Source: Photobacterium alginatilyticum
GTDB lineage: Bacteria > Pseudomonadota > Gammaproteobacteria > Enterobacterales > Vibrionaceae
DNA length: 64,000 bases
Direction of reading: 5' to 3'
NCBI RefSeq assembly: GCF_009910675.1
Contig: NZ_RSEJ01000014.1
Span: 85,650 to 149,649 of the forward strand
The notes under the pieces were generated by a model, which was not told the origin of the DNA, searched no databases, and saw nothing but the letters and a program-made list of their open reading frames with translations. Positions 54,201 through 64,000 of the stretch are shown here, in pieces (position 1 is the first letter of the stretch; each line of letters begins with the position of its first letter). A program made the translations under genes and the position numbers.

Positions 54201-56402
54201 TTAAGTTAAATCCTGCGGTTCGACATCAATCGACCACCTGACTTTCCTGGCCAGAGGCAGCAGTTGGATAGCCGGCTTGGCGATGGTCAGCATTTGCTGC
54301 AAGGTCTTGCGATCCGGCGTCTGGAGCAGTAACTGCCAGCGATAGCGGCCGGCCCGGCGCGACAATGGGGCAGGGTTTGGTCCCATCACCGGCGTTTCCT
54401 GGCAACAGAGCGGGCTGGACTCAAAAATACCGCGAACTTGCTGTAAAAATTGCTCAACATGCTCACTCTCGTTGGCTTCTGCGCGGAACAGGGTCAGGTA
54501 GGTATAGGGAGGCAAGAACGCCTGCCTGCGCTCGTCAAGTGCACTGACGGTAAACTGGTCATAGCCCTTATGCAGCAGAGCCTGAAGCAGGGCGTGTTCG
54601 GGGTGGTGAGTTTGCAATATGACCTCACCGGGCTTGCTTGCCCGGCCAGCCCGCCCGGCGACCTGGATGAATAGCTGGGCAAGGCGTTCGGATGCCCGGA
54701 AGTCATTGCTGAACAAGGCACTGTCGACATCGATCAGGCTGACCAGGGTAACATCCGGAAAGTGGTGCCCTTTGGCCAGCATCTGGGTCCCGATCAGAAT
54801 TTGGTACTCGTTGTTTTTTATCGCTTCAAGGTAGCTCTCGAGGCTGCCTTTGCGGCGGGTGCTGTCTCTGTCGATGCGTACGGTCTTGTATTCGGGAAAC
54901 AAGGTTGCCAGCTGCTGCTCCAGCTGCTCGGTACCGACTCCGACGGCATTGAGCTGGGTAGAGCCGCAGTTACCGCATTGCGGCATCATCGGGCGCTGGG
55001 TGGCACAGTGGTGGCAGCGAAGCTCTCCCGACTGCTGGTGGAAGGTGTAATAGGCATCACAGCGCTTGCATTCGGCGAGCCAGCCACACTCGTGGCAGAT
55101 CACGGCCGGGGAAAAGCCGCGGCGATTGAGGAACAGCATAACCTGGTTGCCGGCCTCAAGGTGCTTACGCATCCGGGCAATGAGCGGGGCAGAGAGCCCT
55201 GCCTCCAGATAGAGCCCTTTGACATCCAGCACACCGTGCCGTGCCTGCTGGGCATTGCCGGCACGGCGAGTCAGCGTCAGGTGGTGGTATTTACCGGTTT
55301 TGGCATTGTGGAGGCTTTCCAGGGCCGGGGTGGCCGAGCCGAGGATCACCGGGATGTTCTCCCGGTTGGCCCGCATCACGGCAAGATCCCGGGCATGGTA
55401 GCGCAGGCTGTCCTGCTGTTTGTAGGACGCATCGTGCTCTTCGTCGACGATGATGATGCCGAGGTTTTCAAAGGGGGTAAACAGTGCCGATCGGGTACCG
55501 ATGATTATGCCAGCCTGGTTGTCCCTTCCAGCCAGCCAGGATGACAGCCGTTTGGTGTCATTCAGCCCGGAGTGAACGGTTTCCAGCGGCACGTTGAAGC
55601 GGCGGCGGAAGCGGTTGATGGTCTGCGGAGTCAGGCCTATTTCGGGCACCAGGATCAGTGCCTGCTTGCCGGCAGCCAGCACCGGTTCGAGCAGGTTGAG
55701 GTAGACCTCGGTCTTGCCGGAGCCGGTCACGCCTTCGAGCAAATAGCAGCCGAAAGCCGGGTTGGCATTGACGGTTGCGACCGCCAATGCCTGCTCGTCG
55801 TTGAGCTTTGGCTTTTCCTCGGTGACGGCAAAGTCAGGTTGCCATTCTCTGCTGCCGGGGCGTTCTTCGAGAGATTCAATCCAGCCTTTATCACTCAGTG
55901 TTTTCAGTATTGCCGAACTGACCTCCTCGGCCAGCAGGCTTTCGTGGCTGCTTTTGCCATGACGTAAGGTGTTGAGCACCTGAGCCTGTCGCGGGGCGCG
56001 GTTTAGCGCGGCCAGCGGCTGGTCGCGTCCGGCTTCGGTGATCTGCCACATTTTCAGGCTGCTCGGGGCTGCCTCCCGGCCCTTGCGCAATAGCGTTGGC
56101 ATGGCATTGGCCAGCGTATCGCCGAGCGGGTACTGGTAATAGCTGCTGGCCCAGCTCAGCAGGCCGAACAAGGGTGGATGCCACAGCGGCTCGCTATCCA
56201 GTACGGTGTTAACGGCTTTTAGCTGGCCCAGAGGGAAATCGGATTTATCCGTCAGAGATATAACGATCCCGATAAGCTGCTTCGGACCAAAAGGCACCTT
56301 GACCCGGCCGCCGATAACAGGGGACTGGCCTGGCTTTATCAAATAATCAAAAAGCTTATCCAGGGGGACAGGAAGAGCCACGCGGGCAATGTTGGGCGTC
56401 AT
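54201..56402 (-). CDS. priA: Primosomal replication restart helicase PriA
   Basis: 3'-5' SF2 helicase that reloads the replisome at stalled forks. ATG 56402 gives 733 aa starting MTPNIARVALPVPLDKLFDYL. Walker A GVTGSGKTEVYL near 223-234, DEAH-type IIVDEEHDASYKQQ near 320, and eight zinc cysteines in the region 436-485 (CHECGWLAECKRC...CHHC...CGNCG) are intact. Divergent from rpmE. Confidence 0.95.
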   Translation of the reverse strand: MTPNIARVALPVPLDKLFDYLIKPGQSPVIGGRVKVPFGPKQLIGIVISLTDKSDFPLGQLKAVNTVLDSEPLWHPPLFGLLSWASSYYQYPLGDTLANAMPTLLRKGREAAPSSLKMWQITEAGRDQPLAALNRAPRQAQVLNTLRHGKSSHESLLAEEVSSAILKTLSDKGWIESLEERPGSREWQPDFAVTEEKPKLNDEQALAVATVNANPAFGCYLLEGVTGSGKTEVYLNLLEPVLAAGKQALILVPEIGLTPQTINRFRRRFNVPLETVHSGLNDTKRLSSWLAGRDNQAGIIIGTRSALFTPFENLGIIIVDEEHDASYKQQDSLRYHARDLAVMRANRENIPVILGSATPALESLHNAKTGKYHHLTLTRRAGNAQQARHGVLDVKGLYLEAGLSAPLIARMRKHLEAGNQVMLFLNRRGFSPAVICHECGWLAECKRCDAYYTFHQQSGELRCHHCATQRPMMPQCGNCGSTQLNAVGVGTEQLEQQLATLFPEYKTVRIDRDSTRRKGSLESYLEAIKNNEYQILIGTQMLAKGHHFPDVTLVSLIDVDSALFSNDFRASERLAQLFIQVAGRAGRASKPGEVILQTHHPEHALLQALLHKGYDQFTVSALDERRQAFLPPYTYLTLFRAEANESEHVEQFLQQVRGIFESSPLCCQETPVMGPNPAPLSRRAGRYRWQLLLQTPDRKTLQQMLTIAKPAIQLLPLARKVRWSIDVEPQDLT

Positions 56403-56644
56403 AACTAACCGAGTAATCCACATATACTAAGATTAGGAAGTGTACATTGCTCGGCTGCGGGCGCAAAGCGGTGAAAAAAGGAGCGCATTAGTTGATCTGG
56501 GCGACGCGATTGATTACTATACGCCGCCTAATTTATCGTATTGGTGTCAGCTTGCTGATAGCCAAACGTTATACTGTTATTAACGCGTGTGGTGCCCGGC
56601 TTTGGATCGGGAGAGCGACACGGCCTTAGCTTTGAGGTTATCCC

Positions 56645-56857
56645 ATGAAACAAGGTATTCACCCAGAATACACAGCAGTGAACGCTAAATGTTCTTGCGG
56701 CAACACTTTCGTATTTAACTCTACTATGGGTAAAGACATCAACCTTGATGTATGCGACAAGTGTCACCCTTTCTACACTGGTAAGCAGCGTCAGGTTAAC
56801 ACTGGCGGTCGTATCGACAAGTTCAACAAGCGTTTCGGTGCGCTTTCTAGCAAGTAA
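56645..56857 (+). CDS. rpmE: 50S ribosomal protein L31 (zinc form)
   Basis: The 70-aa protein starts [19 protein letters not shown] and has the zinc ligands CSC near 16-18 and CDKC near 37-40, so it is the zinc-containing L31 that is replaced under zinc limitation. Divergent from priA, as in E. coli. Confidence 0.96.
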   Translation: MKQGIHPEYTAVNAKCSCGNTFVFNSTMGKDINLDVCDKCHPFYTGKQRQVNTGGRIDKFNKRFGALSSK

Positions 56858-56874
56858 TTGCCAGATGAATTTCG

Positions 56875-56904
56875 AAAAAGGGACGCGCAAGCGTCCCTTT
56901 TTTT
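56875..56904 (+). terminator. rpmE terminator
   Basis: AGGGACGC and GCGTCCCT form an 8-bp stem around GCAA, followed by seven T residues. Confidence 0.85.
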
Positions 56905-57165
56905 GTCTGCAGACAATATCTGGCGCGGGTAAATTTAGTTTTTTCCTCTATACCTTTCTTTGCTTCTGGTTGTTTGACGTGGCAGCTAGCACGTTTTCTA
57001 CCCATTCTTCCGGTGTTTGTTCAAAATTCTGCTATACCTGAGTATTCCGGTGGGGATTAATTGGCTCGACCAGCGTTGCTGCGCTAGGATTTTGTATCGC
57101 TATAGAATATGATCTATCTCCCAATACCGAACTGAACATCATTTTCATTCAGGATCAAGACCACT

Positions 57166-58416
57166 ATGTCTGAAGATTTTCGTCAACAAGCACTGCACTA
57201 CCACGCTTACCCTGTTCCAGGTAAAACCGCTATTTCCCTAACAAAGCCGGCAGATACGGTTGAAGATCTGGCTCTGGCCTACAGCCCGGGTGTTGCAGAG
57301 CCTGTTCGAGAGATCGCTCAAAACGCAGAAAACGTTTACAAGTACACAGGTAAAGGCAACATGGTTGCCGTGATTACCAATGGTACCGCTATCCTGGGCC
57401 TGGGTAACCTTGGCCCGCTGGCATCTAAGCCGGTGATGGAAGGTAAGTCATTGCTATTCAAACGCTTTGCGGGTCTGGATTCTATCGATATCGAAGTTAA
57501 GCACCGCACCATCGATGAGTTTGTTGATACGGTCGCCAACATTGCCGATACGTTTGGCGGTATCAACCTGGAAGACATCAAGGCACCAGACTGCTTTGAG
57601 ATCGAGAAACGCCTGATTGAGCGTTGTGCTATCCCGGTCTTCCACGATGATCAGCATGGTACGGCTATTGTAACCGCTGCAGGCATGTTGAATGCCCTTG
57701 AAATCCAAGGCAAAAACATCTGCGAGTCTGTGATTGTCTGTCTGGGTGCCGGTGCTGCCGCTGTTGCCTGCATGGAGCTACTGATCAAGTGTGGTGCCCA
57801 GCGCGAGAAGATCTACATGCTGGATCGCAAGGGAGTGATTCACACCCGTCGTGATGACATCAATGAATACAAGCAGCTGTTCGCCAACAATACCGATAAG
57901 CGTACGCTGGAAGATGTGATTGAAGGTGCCGATATTTTTGTTGGTGTATCTGGTCCTAACTTGTTGACGCCGGAAGCGCTTAAGCTGATGGCCGATAAGC
58001 CGGTTGTGTTCGCCTGCTCGAACCCGGATCCTGAGATCAAACCTGAATTGGCGCATGCTGTACGTGATGACTTGGTGATGGGTACTGGTCGTTCCGACTA
58101 CCCGAACCAGGTGAACAATGTGATTTGTTTCCCGTTCATCTTCCGTGGCGCCCTGGATGTACGCGCCAGCGTGATTAACGACGAAATGAAGCTGGCAGCT
58201 GTTCATGCCATTCGTGAGCTGGCCAAAGAGCCGGTGCCTGCCGAAGTTGTGAAAGCGGCGGGAGCTGACAAGCTGGAATTCGGGGCCGATTATATTATTC
58301 CTAAGCCGATGGATTCGCGTCTGCTTCCTCGTGTTGCCAAGGCGGTTGCCCAGGCGGCCATTGACTCTGGTGTCGCGCAGATTGAGATGCCTGTGGGCTA
58401 CATGGGGGGCGAGTAA
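57166..58416 (+). CDS. Malic enzyme, short form (oxaloacetate-decarboxylating)
   Basis: Converts malate to pyruvate and CO2 with reduction of NAD(P). The 416-aa protein shows LAYSPGVAEPVREI near 37 with the catalytic Tyr, LEDIKAPDCFEIEKRL near 134, HDDQHGTAIV near 159 and the dinucleotide-binding LGAGAAAVACMELL near 191. It lacks the C-terminal phosphotransacetylase-like domain of E. coli MaeB, giving the compact bacterial form. Cofactor preference is not readable. Located between rpmE and metJ, the same place as in V. cholerae. Confidence 0.92.
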   Translation: MSEDFRQQALHYHAYPVPGKTAISLTKPADTVEDLALAYSPGVAEPVREIAQNAENVYKYTGKGNMVAVITNGTAILGLGNLGPLASKPVMEGKSLLFKRFAGLDSIDIEVKHRTIDEFVDTVANIADTFGGINLEDIKAPDCFEIEKRLIERCAIPVFHDDQHGTAIVTAAGMLNALEIQGKNICESVIVCLGAGAAAVACMELLIKCGAQREKIYMLDRKGVIHTRRDDINEYKQLFANNTDKRTLEDVIEGADIFVGVSGPNLLTPEALKLMADKPVVFACSNPDPEIKPELAHAVRDDLVMGTGRSDYPNQVNNVICFPFIFRGALDVRASVINDEMKLAAVHAIRELAKEPVPAEVVKAAGADKLEFGADYIIPKPMDSRLLPRVAKAVAQAAIDSGVAQIEMPVGYMGGE

Positions 58417-58438
58417 GTCACCGTTTGGTTGAAATACT

Positions 58439-58469
58439 AAAAAACCAGCCCTGGGGCTGGTTTTTTTTT
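58439..58469 (+). terminator. Malic enzyme gene terminator
   Basis: AAAAAACCAGCC and GGCTGGTTTTTT pair around CTGG, with more T residues, 23 bp after the stop. Confidence 0.85.
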
Positions 58470-58510
58470 ATCTGAAAGCGGCAGTCTATAGAAAACGAGC
58501 CAGTCTAGTA

Positions 58511-58828
58511 TTATTCGTTGATGTCTTCGTATTTGATGCCCATTTCTTCCATCAGCTCCTTGGCTTCTGCCGGTAGATCGTCAGGGCGGTCTTTACGGAT
58601 GTCATCGTCAGTCGGTAGCGGCTGGCCTGTGTAGGCATGCAGGAAGGCTTCGCACAGCAGCTCGCTGTTGGTTGCGTGACGCAGGTTGTTGACCTGGCGG
58701 CGGGTGCGCTCGTCAGTCAGGATTTTGAGTACCTTTAATGGAATCGAAACGGTGATCTTCTTTACTTGTTCGTTTTTCTTACCGTGCTCCGCATATGGGC
58801 TGATGTATTCGCCATTCCACTCTGCCAT
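58511..58828 (-). CDS. metJ: Methionine repressor MetJ
   Basis: Ribbon-helix-helix repressor with S-adenosylmethionine as corepressor. The 105-aa protein has the E. coli length, with the DNA-binding strand [18 protein letters not shown] near 23-40 and [19 protein letters not shown] next. Divergent from metB, with tandem MET boxes between, so it likely represses itself and metBL. Confidence 0.97.
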   Translation of the reverse strand: MAEWNGEYISPYAEHGKKNEQVKKITVSIPLKVLKILTDERTRRQVNNLRHATNSELLCEAFLHAYTGQPLPTDDDIRKDRPDDLPAEAKELMEEMGIKYEDINE

Positions 58829-58905
58829 TTTCTACCTTCTCAGCGATGTTGGATTCAATAAATTTAATATGGGTGAATTTTAGCGGGATTTACTGCCATA
58901 AGCAA

Positions 58906-58937
58906 AGACATATAGACGTCTAGAAGTGTTGACGTCC
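58906..58937. promoter_or_regulatory. Tandem MetJ operators (MET boxes) for metJ / metBL
   Basis: Four contiguous 8-mers: AGACATAT, AGACGTCT, AGAAGTGT, TGACGTCC. The second is the exact MET-box consensus; the others match in 5, 4 and 6 positions. MetJ binds such arrays cooperatively. The array lies 78 bp upstream of metJ and 75 bp upstream of metB. Confidence 0.85.
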
Positions 58938-59011
58938 TAAATAAATGTGGTTAATGTTGTTGATTAAAAGTTATTCGAATGCAGGGCTTGCCCCAGACAA
59001 GGAAAGTAAAT

Positions 59012-60181
59012 ATGAGTGACAAGAAGCTTGCCACCGTTGCCGTACGTGCCGGTATTGAATCAGACACGCAGCATAATGCTGTTGTTCCGCCAATTTACCT
59101 GACTTCGACCTATAGCTTCCCACAGTTGGGTGATCTTCCTCAATATGATTATTCACGTTCCGGCAACCCGACTCGAAATATGCTTGCAGATGCCTTGTCT
59201 GAGCTCGAGGGCGGGGCCGGCGGCGTGGTCACCAGTTGCGGGACGGCAGCGATCAATTTGCTGGCGTCTGCCCTGCTGGGGCCGGATGATTTGGTGATAG
59301 CCCCCCATGATTGCTATGGCGGTACCTACCGCCTGTTTAACACCCGGGCGGGTAAAGGCGACTTTAAGGTTGAGTTTATCGATCAGTCCGATCCGGATGT
59401 ATTGGCGGCAGCACTGGCCAGAAAGCCCAAGCTGGTTTGGGTCGAAACCCCGTCTAATCCGCTGCTTCGGGTGGTGGATGTCGCCGAACTGTGTGAGCAG
59501 AGCAGACAGGTCGGTGCGTTGGTGGCGGTCGATAACACCTTCTTGTCACCTATTCTGCAGCAGCCTATCGCGCTGGGTGCCGATTTTGTTGTCCATTCGA
59601 CCACCAAATATATCAACGGCCATTCCGATGTGGTCGGCGGGGTGCTGATTTCCAAAGAGGCCGAACAGGCTGAGAATATTGCCTGGTGGGCCAACTGTAT
59701 CGGGGCGACCGGGGCGCCGTTTGATGCCTATTTGACCCTGCGTGGATTACGTACTCTTGCGCCGAGGATGAAAATGCACGAGGAAAACAGTGCCCAAGTG
59801 CTGGCCTACCTGCAGACCCAGCCGCTGGTCGGCCAGATTTATCATCCGAGCCAGCCAGATCACCCAGGCCATGACATTGCCGTCAAGCAGCAAAAAGGGT
59901 TTGGCTCGATGCTCAGCTTCGAGCTGGCCGGGAGTTACCGTCAGCTTGAGGTGTTTGTCTCTGCATTGACGTGCTTTTCGCTGGCGGAGTCGCTGGGAGG
60001 GACGGAAAGCCTGATAGCCCATCCGGCGAGTATGACGCACCGCGCCATGTCTGACGAGGCGCAGGTCGAAGCCGGGATCAAGCCGTCGCTGCTACGCTTG
60101 TCGGTGGGACTTGAAGATCCAAGCGATCTGATTGCCGATTTGGAACAGGCCTTCAAGCAAGCAGCGGAGGTAACTGAATGA
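59012..60181 (+). CDS. metB: Cystathionine gamma-synthase
   Basis: PLP enzyme joining O-succinylhomoserine and cysteine in methionine synthesis. ATG 59012 (AAGGAAAG site) gives 389 aa starting MSDKKLATVAVRAGI. The PLP Lys is in HSTTKYINGHSDVVGG near 197, YDYSRSGNPTRNML near 45 binds phosphate, and ETPSNPLLRVVD near 150 is conserved. Its stop overlaps the metL ATG by four bases (ATGA). Confidence 0.96.
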   Translation: MSDKKLATVAVRAGIESDTQHNAVVPPIYLTSTYSFPQLGDLPQYDYSRSGNPTRNMLADALSELEGGAGGVVTSCGTAAINLLASALLGPDDLVIAPHDCYGGTYRLFNTRAGKGDFKVEFIDQSDPDVLAAALARKPKLVWVETPSNPLLRVVDVAELCEQSRQVGALVAVDNTFLSPILQQPIALGADFVVHSTTKYINGHSDVVGGVLISKEAEQAENIAWWANCIGATGAPFDAYLTLRGLRTLAPRMKMHEENSAQVLAYLQTQPLVGQIYHPSQPDHPGHDIAVKQQKGFGSMLSFELAGSYRQLEVFVSALTCFSLAESLGGTESLIAHPASMTHRAMSDEAQVEAGIKPSLLRLSVGLEDPSDLIADLEQAFKQAAEVTE

Positions 60182-62610
60182 GCCAGCCTGTAAACAGACA
60201 GACGGCCCTGCGGCAGTTACATAAGTTCGGCGGCAGCAGCCTTGCTGATCCCGACTGTTATCGTCGGGTGGTGACAATTTTGCAAGAGCACTCCGGCAGT
60301 GATGATTTGATTGTGGTGTCGGCCGCCGGGAAAACAACTAACCGCCTGATTGCCTGGGTCGAACTGCTGGGTAAGGATGGCCGTCAGGCCCACGAGGCCC
60401 TGCAGGAGCTACGTGCCTTCCAGCAACAACTGATCACCGAGCTAGTAACAGGCTCGGTGGCAGATGAACTGCAGACTCAGCTACATTTTGAACTCAGCGA
60501 GCTGGTCCGGTTGGGCGAGTCCAAGCTTGACGAGGCGGCGGTCGCAGCAATTTTAGGTCATGGTGAATTGTGGTCGGCTCGTTTACTGTCCGCCTTGCTG
60601 GTACAAAATGGCTTGTCATCCGGACATCTTGACTCGCGAGAGTTTTTACGGGCGGAGCGCTCGGCCCAGCCGGAAGTGGATCGGGCCCAGTCGTGGCCGC
60701 TGCTTAAGGCGCAACTGGCCCAGCACAGCCAGCACCGTATCGTGATCACCGGCTTTATGGCCCGTAACCAGAAAGGTGAAACCGTACTGCTGGGGCGCAA
60801 TGGCTCGGACTATTCGGCGACCATCATTGGCGCGTTGGCTGAAGTCTCGAGAGTCACAATCTGGAGTGACGTGGCCGGGGTATACAGTGCCGATCCGCGT
60901 AAGGTCGGGGATGCCTGCCTGCTGCCTTTGCTGCGACTGGATGAGGCCAGCGAGCTCGCGAGGCTGGCGGCACCGGTACTTCACAGCCGGACATTACAGC
61001 CTGTCGCCCAGAGTTCGATTGATCTCACGTTGCGCTGTAGTCACCAGCCCGAGTCGGGATCGACACGGGTAGAGCGGGTACTGGCATCGGGGCGGGGAGC
61101 CAAGATCATTACCTCGCTCGATGATGTCTGTCTGATTGAGCTGGACGTGGCTCGTTCGCATGACTTCGAGCCCATTTTGGGTGAGCTGGAGCGAACCCTG
61201 CAGCGGGCCCAGCTACTGCCATTGGCTCAGAGTGTCGAGGCCGATCAGGGACGTATTCTGCTCGCGTATACCGGTGAGGTCGTCAACAATGTATTGGGCC
61301 TGCTGCAAGACAGCGGTATTACCGCGGAACTTCGTCTGCGGGATGGTTTCTCCGTAGTCGCCGCTGTCGGAGCCGGGGTGGTTAACAATGCCGTCCACTG
61401 CTACGGGTTTTATCATCAGCTAAAGAACCAGCCTGTTGAGTTCACGACCGAGCCGGACTCGGGGCTGAGTCTGGTGGCAGTGCTCAGAAAGGTAGATACG
61501 GCTCCGCTGGTTGCGCAGATCCACCAGAGCCTGTTCCAGGCGCAGAAGCGGATTGGTCTGGTACTGTGTGGCAAAGGCAATATCGGCAGCCGCTGGCTGG
61601 AGCTGTTTGATCGTGAAAAGGTACAGCTGGAGAAACGCCATGGCATGAGCTTTACCCTGGTGGGGGTAGCCGATAGCTGCCGCCACTGGATTGATTTCCA
61701 GGGGATTGAACCGACCCGGGCACTGACAGCCTTTGATGACGAAGCGGTTGATTATGCCGAAGGCGAGCTGCTGAATGTACTGGCTGCACACCCTTATGAT
61801 GATGTGATGGTACTGGATGTGACAGCCAGCGCCGAGCTGGCTGCCAAATACCCGCAGATTGCCGAAAGCGGGCTGCATCTGATTTCCGCCAACAAGGTTG
61901 CCGGCTCTGCCTCGGGAGAGGACTATCATGCCGTACAGGACGCGTTTGCCAAGAGCAGCCGTCATTGGCTGTACAACGCGACGGTAGGTGCCGGGTTGCC
62001 GGTCAACCATACGGTGCGGGACTTGCGTGAAAGTGGCGATGATATTATTGCCCTGTCGGGGATTTTCTCTGGCACGCTGTCATGGCTGTTCCAGCAGTTC
62101 GACGGTACGCTGCCTTTCTCCCAGCTGATAGAACAGGCTTGGCAACAGGGGCTGACAGAGCCGGATCCCCGTCATGATCTCGATGGCAGTGATGTGATGC
62201 GCAAGCTGGTGATCCTGGCCCGCGAGTCCGGGCTGGACTTGGAACCGGAGCAGGTCAAGGTGGAATCCCTGGTACCCGAGGAACTGGCTCCGCTGACACT
62301 GGACGGCTTTTTCGAGCAGGCCGGTGTGTTGGACGAGCTGCTCAATGAGCGGTTGGTCAAGGCGCAGAAGGAAGGCAAGGTACTGCGCTATGTGGCCCGT
62401 TTGGACAAAAACGGCAAGGCAGGTGTCGGAGTCGAAGCCCTGCCGCAGGAGCATGCACTGGCAAACCTGCTGCCTTGTGACAATATCTTTGCCATCGAAA
62501 GTCGCTGGTATCGGGATAACCCGCTGGTGATCCGCGGACCGGGTGCCGGTCGGGATGTGACTGCCGGGGCATTGCTGTCTGACATTAACCGGTTGGCAGC
62601 GATGTTATAG
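60178..62610 (+). CDS. metL: Bifunctional aspartokinase II / homoserine dehydrogenase II
   Basis: Carries out the first and third steps from aspartate toward homoserine. The 810-aa fusion has an N-terminal kinase (HKFGGSSLAD near 15; GRNGSDYSATIIGAL near 205), a degenerate ACT-type linker (about 310-450) and a C-terminal dehydrogenase (GLVLCGKGNIGSRWLELF near 460; ANKVAGS and DPRHDLDGSDVMRKL). The isozyme II identity rests on coupling with metB by a four-base overlap and on MetJ control. Confidence 0.95.
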   Translation: MSQPVNRQTALRQLHKFGGSSLADPDCYRRVVTILQEHSGSDDLIVVSAAGKTTNRLIAWVELLGKDGRQAHEALQELRAFQQQLITELVTGSVADELQTQLHFELSELVRLGESKLDEAAVAAILGHGELWSARLLSALLVQNGLSSGHLDSREFLRAERSAQPEVDRAQSWPLLKAQLAQHSQHRIVITGFMARNQKGETVLLGRNGSDYSATIIGALAEVSRVTIWSDVAGVYSADPRKVGDACLLPLLRLDEASELARLAAPVLHSRTLQPVAQSSIDLTLRCSHQPESGSTRVERVLASGRGAKIITSLDDVCLIELDVARSHDFEPILGELERTLQRAQLLPLAQSVEADQGRILLAYTGEVVNNVLGLLQDSGITAELRLRDGFSVVAAVGAGVVNNAVHCYGFYHQLKNQPVEFTTEPDSGLSLVAVLRKVDTAPLVAQIHQSLFQAQKRIGLVLCGKGNIGSRWLELFDREKVQLEKRHGMSFTLVGVADSCRHWIDFQGIEPTRALTAFDDEAVDYAEGELLNVLAAHPYDDVMVLDVTASAELAAKYPQIAESGLHLISANKVAGSASGEDYHAVQDAFAKSSRHWLYNATVGAGLPVNHTVRDLRESGDDIIALSGIFSGTLSWLFQQFDGTLPFSQLIEQAWQQGLTEPDPRHDLDGSDVMRKLVILARESGLDLEPEQVKVESLVPEELAPLTLDGFFEQAGVLDELLNERLVKAQKEGKVLRYVARLDKNGKAGVGVEALPQEHALANLLPCDNIFAIESRWYRDNPLVIRGPGAGRDVTAGALLSDINRLAAML

Positions 62611-62707
62611 CGGCTTTTGGCAGACAAAGATCGCACAAGGAAATGCTAACGCGGTCGAAGGTCTCGCCTAGAAAGTCTCTTATGGTATGAATCGCTAGTT
62701 TGTTGTG

Positions 62708-62732
62708 AAAAGCCCGCATTTTGCGGGCTTTT
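62708..62732 (+). terminator. metBL terminator
   Basis: AAAAGCCCGC and GCGGGCTTTT pair around ATTTT, 98 bp after metL. Confidence 0.8.
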
Positions 62733-62835
62733 GCTTATTAGTTCGATGTTCGCTATGTTGAAGATCGTGCAAGATCAACTTGAGAAATATTCATGTTCAC
62801 TTTGTTGACATTAAATTGGTTACAAGACATTCTGT

Positions 62836-62859
62836 AGACATATAGACGTCTAAACGGTT
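62836..62859. promoter_or_regulatory. MetJ operator upstream of metF
   Basis: AGACATAT and AGACGTCT are contiguous at 62836-62851, exactly as in the metJ/metB array, followed by a weak AAACGGTT. It ends about 60 bp before the metF ATG. Confidence 0.8.
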
Positions 62860-62916
62860 ATTTAATGGCGTCACCATTTTAGGGAGCAGGCCCGGGGCCG
62901 GAACAGAAAGGAATAG

Positions 62917-63822
<906 letters not shown>

Positions 63823-63862
63823 GCAAGCTTTCCTTCCTGCTCTGATAACCATTAAAAAAGGT

Positions 63863-64000
63863 TCATCGCGGCTTTCCGGGGAAAGCTGCTTTTATCTTTA
63901 GGAAGAAGTATTCCGTATCTCGATATCCGTATCCCATACGCTTGATGAGTTTTATCTTGTTATTGATCCCCTCCAGCGTACAAGTATTCAGATGATATGA
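63863..64000 (-). mobile_element. C-terminal end of an ISL3-type transposase (partial IS)
   Basis: The minus-strand frame enters from the right edge and ends at TGA 63865-63863. The 45 visible residues contain NTCTLEGINNKIKLIKRMGYG and YRDTEYFFLKIKAAFPG, characteristic of the C-terminus of ISL3-family DDE transposases. The catalytic part and the inverted repeats lie outside or cannot be defined. The element sits 41 bp downstream of metF, which is intact. Confidence 0.8.

Noticed and set aside
54762..55544. 260-codon plus-strand frame within priA
   Set aside because: Shadow of priA; composition follows the complementary codons, no ribosome site or family resemblance.

Overview
The window reads as chromosomal DNA of a Vibrionaceae-type gammaproteobacterium, most likely Photobacterium or a close relative. 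The proteins are near-collinear with E. coli and Vibrio orthologues (Rph, PyrE, SlmA, HslVU, MetJ, CpxRA), and the gene order matches Vibrio neighbourhoods such as coaBC-radC-rpmBG-mutM-waa. The genus call is inference from gene content only. No rRNA, tRNA or CRISPR array was seen.

Layout. (1) 1-4.7 kb: right end of a genomic island inserted at the 3' end of yicC. It carries a P4-type integrase, a type III restriction subunit (Res), a broken chimeric ORF and the tail of an upstream gene. (2) 4.7-12.9 kb: housekeeping block yicC / rph-pyrE / slmA / coaBC-dut / radC / rpmB-rpmG / small membrane protein / mutM. (3) 13.1-27.4 kb: lipopolysaccharide core locus with a nucleotide-sugar epimerase, coaD, heptosyltransferase-type (GT9), GT2, GT32 and GT4 glycosyltransferases, Kdo kinase, waaA, waaF, an acetyltransferase, waaL and hldD. 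The stretch at about 21.7-25.2 kb is clearly A/T-richer and looks acquired. (4) 27.5-35.7 kb: TetR regulator, yibQ-envC-gpmI, yibN, secB-gpsA, cysE, trmL. (5) 35.8-63.8 kb: a block matching the E. coli cpx-to-met region: cpxRA/cpxP, pfkA, tpiA, fpr with an Fe-S-type regulator, glpFKX, zapB, rraA, menA, hslVU, ftsN, cytR, priA, rpmE, malic enzyme, metJ/metBL, metF. (6) The right edge holds the C-terminus of an ISL3-type transposase.

How the genes work together. The core locus supplies ADP-heptose (HldD), Kdo transfer and phosphorylation (WaaA, KdkA), heptosyl and sugar transfer, and O-antigen ligation (WaaL). CpxRA senses envelope stress, and a perfect CpxR box lies between cpxR and cpxP. glpFKX, tpiA, pfkA and gpmI form a glycerol/glycolysis/gluconeogenesis set. 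metB, metL and metF share tandem MetJ operators.

The signals most worth a second look are: the scarred PHP/AlbA-like ORF inside the type III restriction operon; a compact three-way-junction RNA-like element just upstream of pfkA, with a possible pseudoknot; a candidate small RNA ending in a strong terminator between glpF and zapB; and arrays of short repeats beside the integrase. All functional calls come from reading the sequence and from family knowledge; no database search was run.
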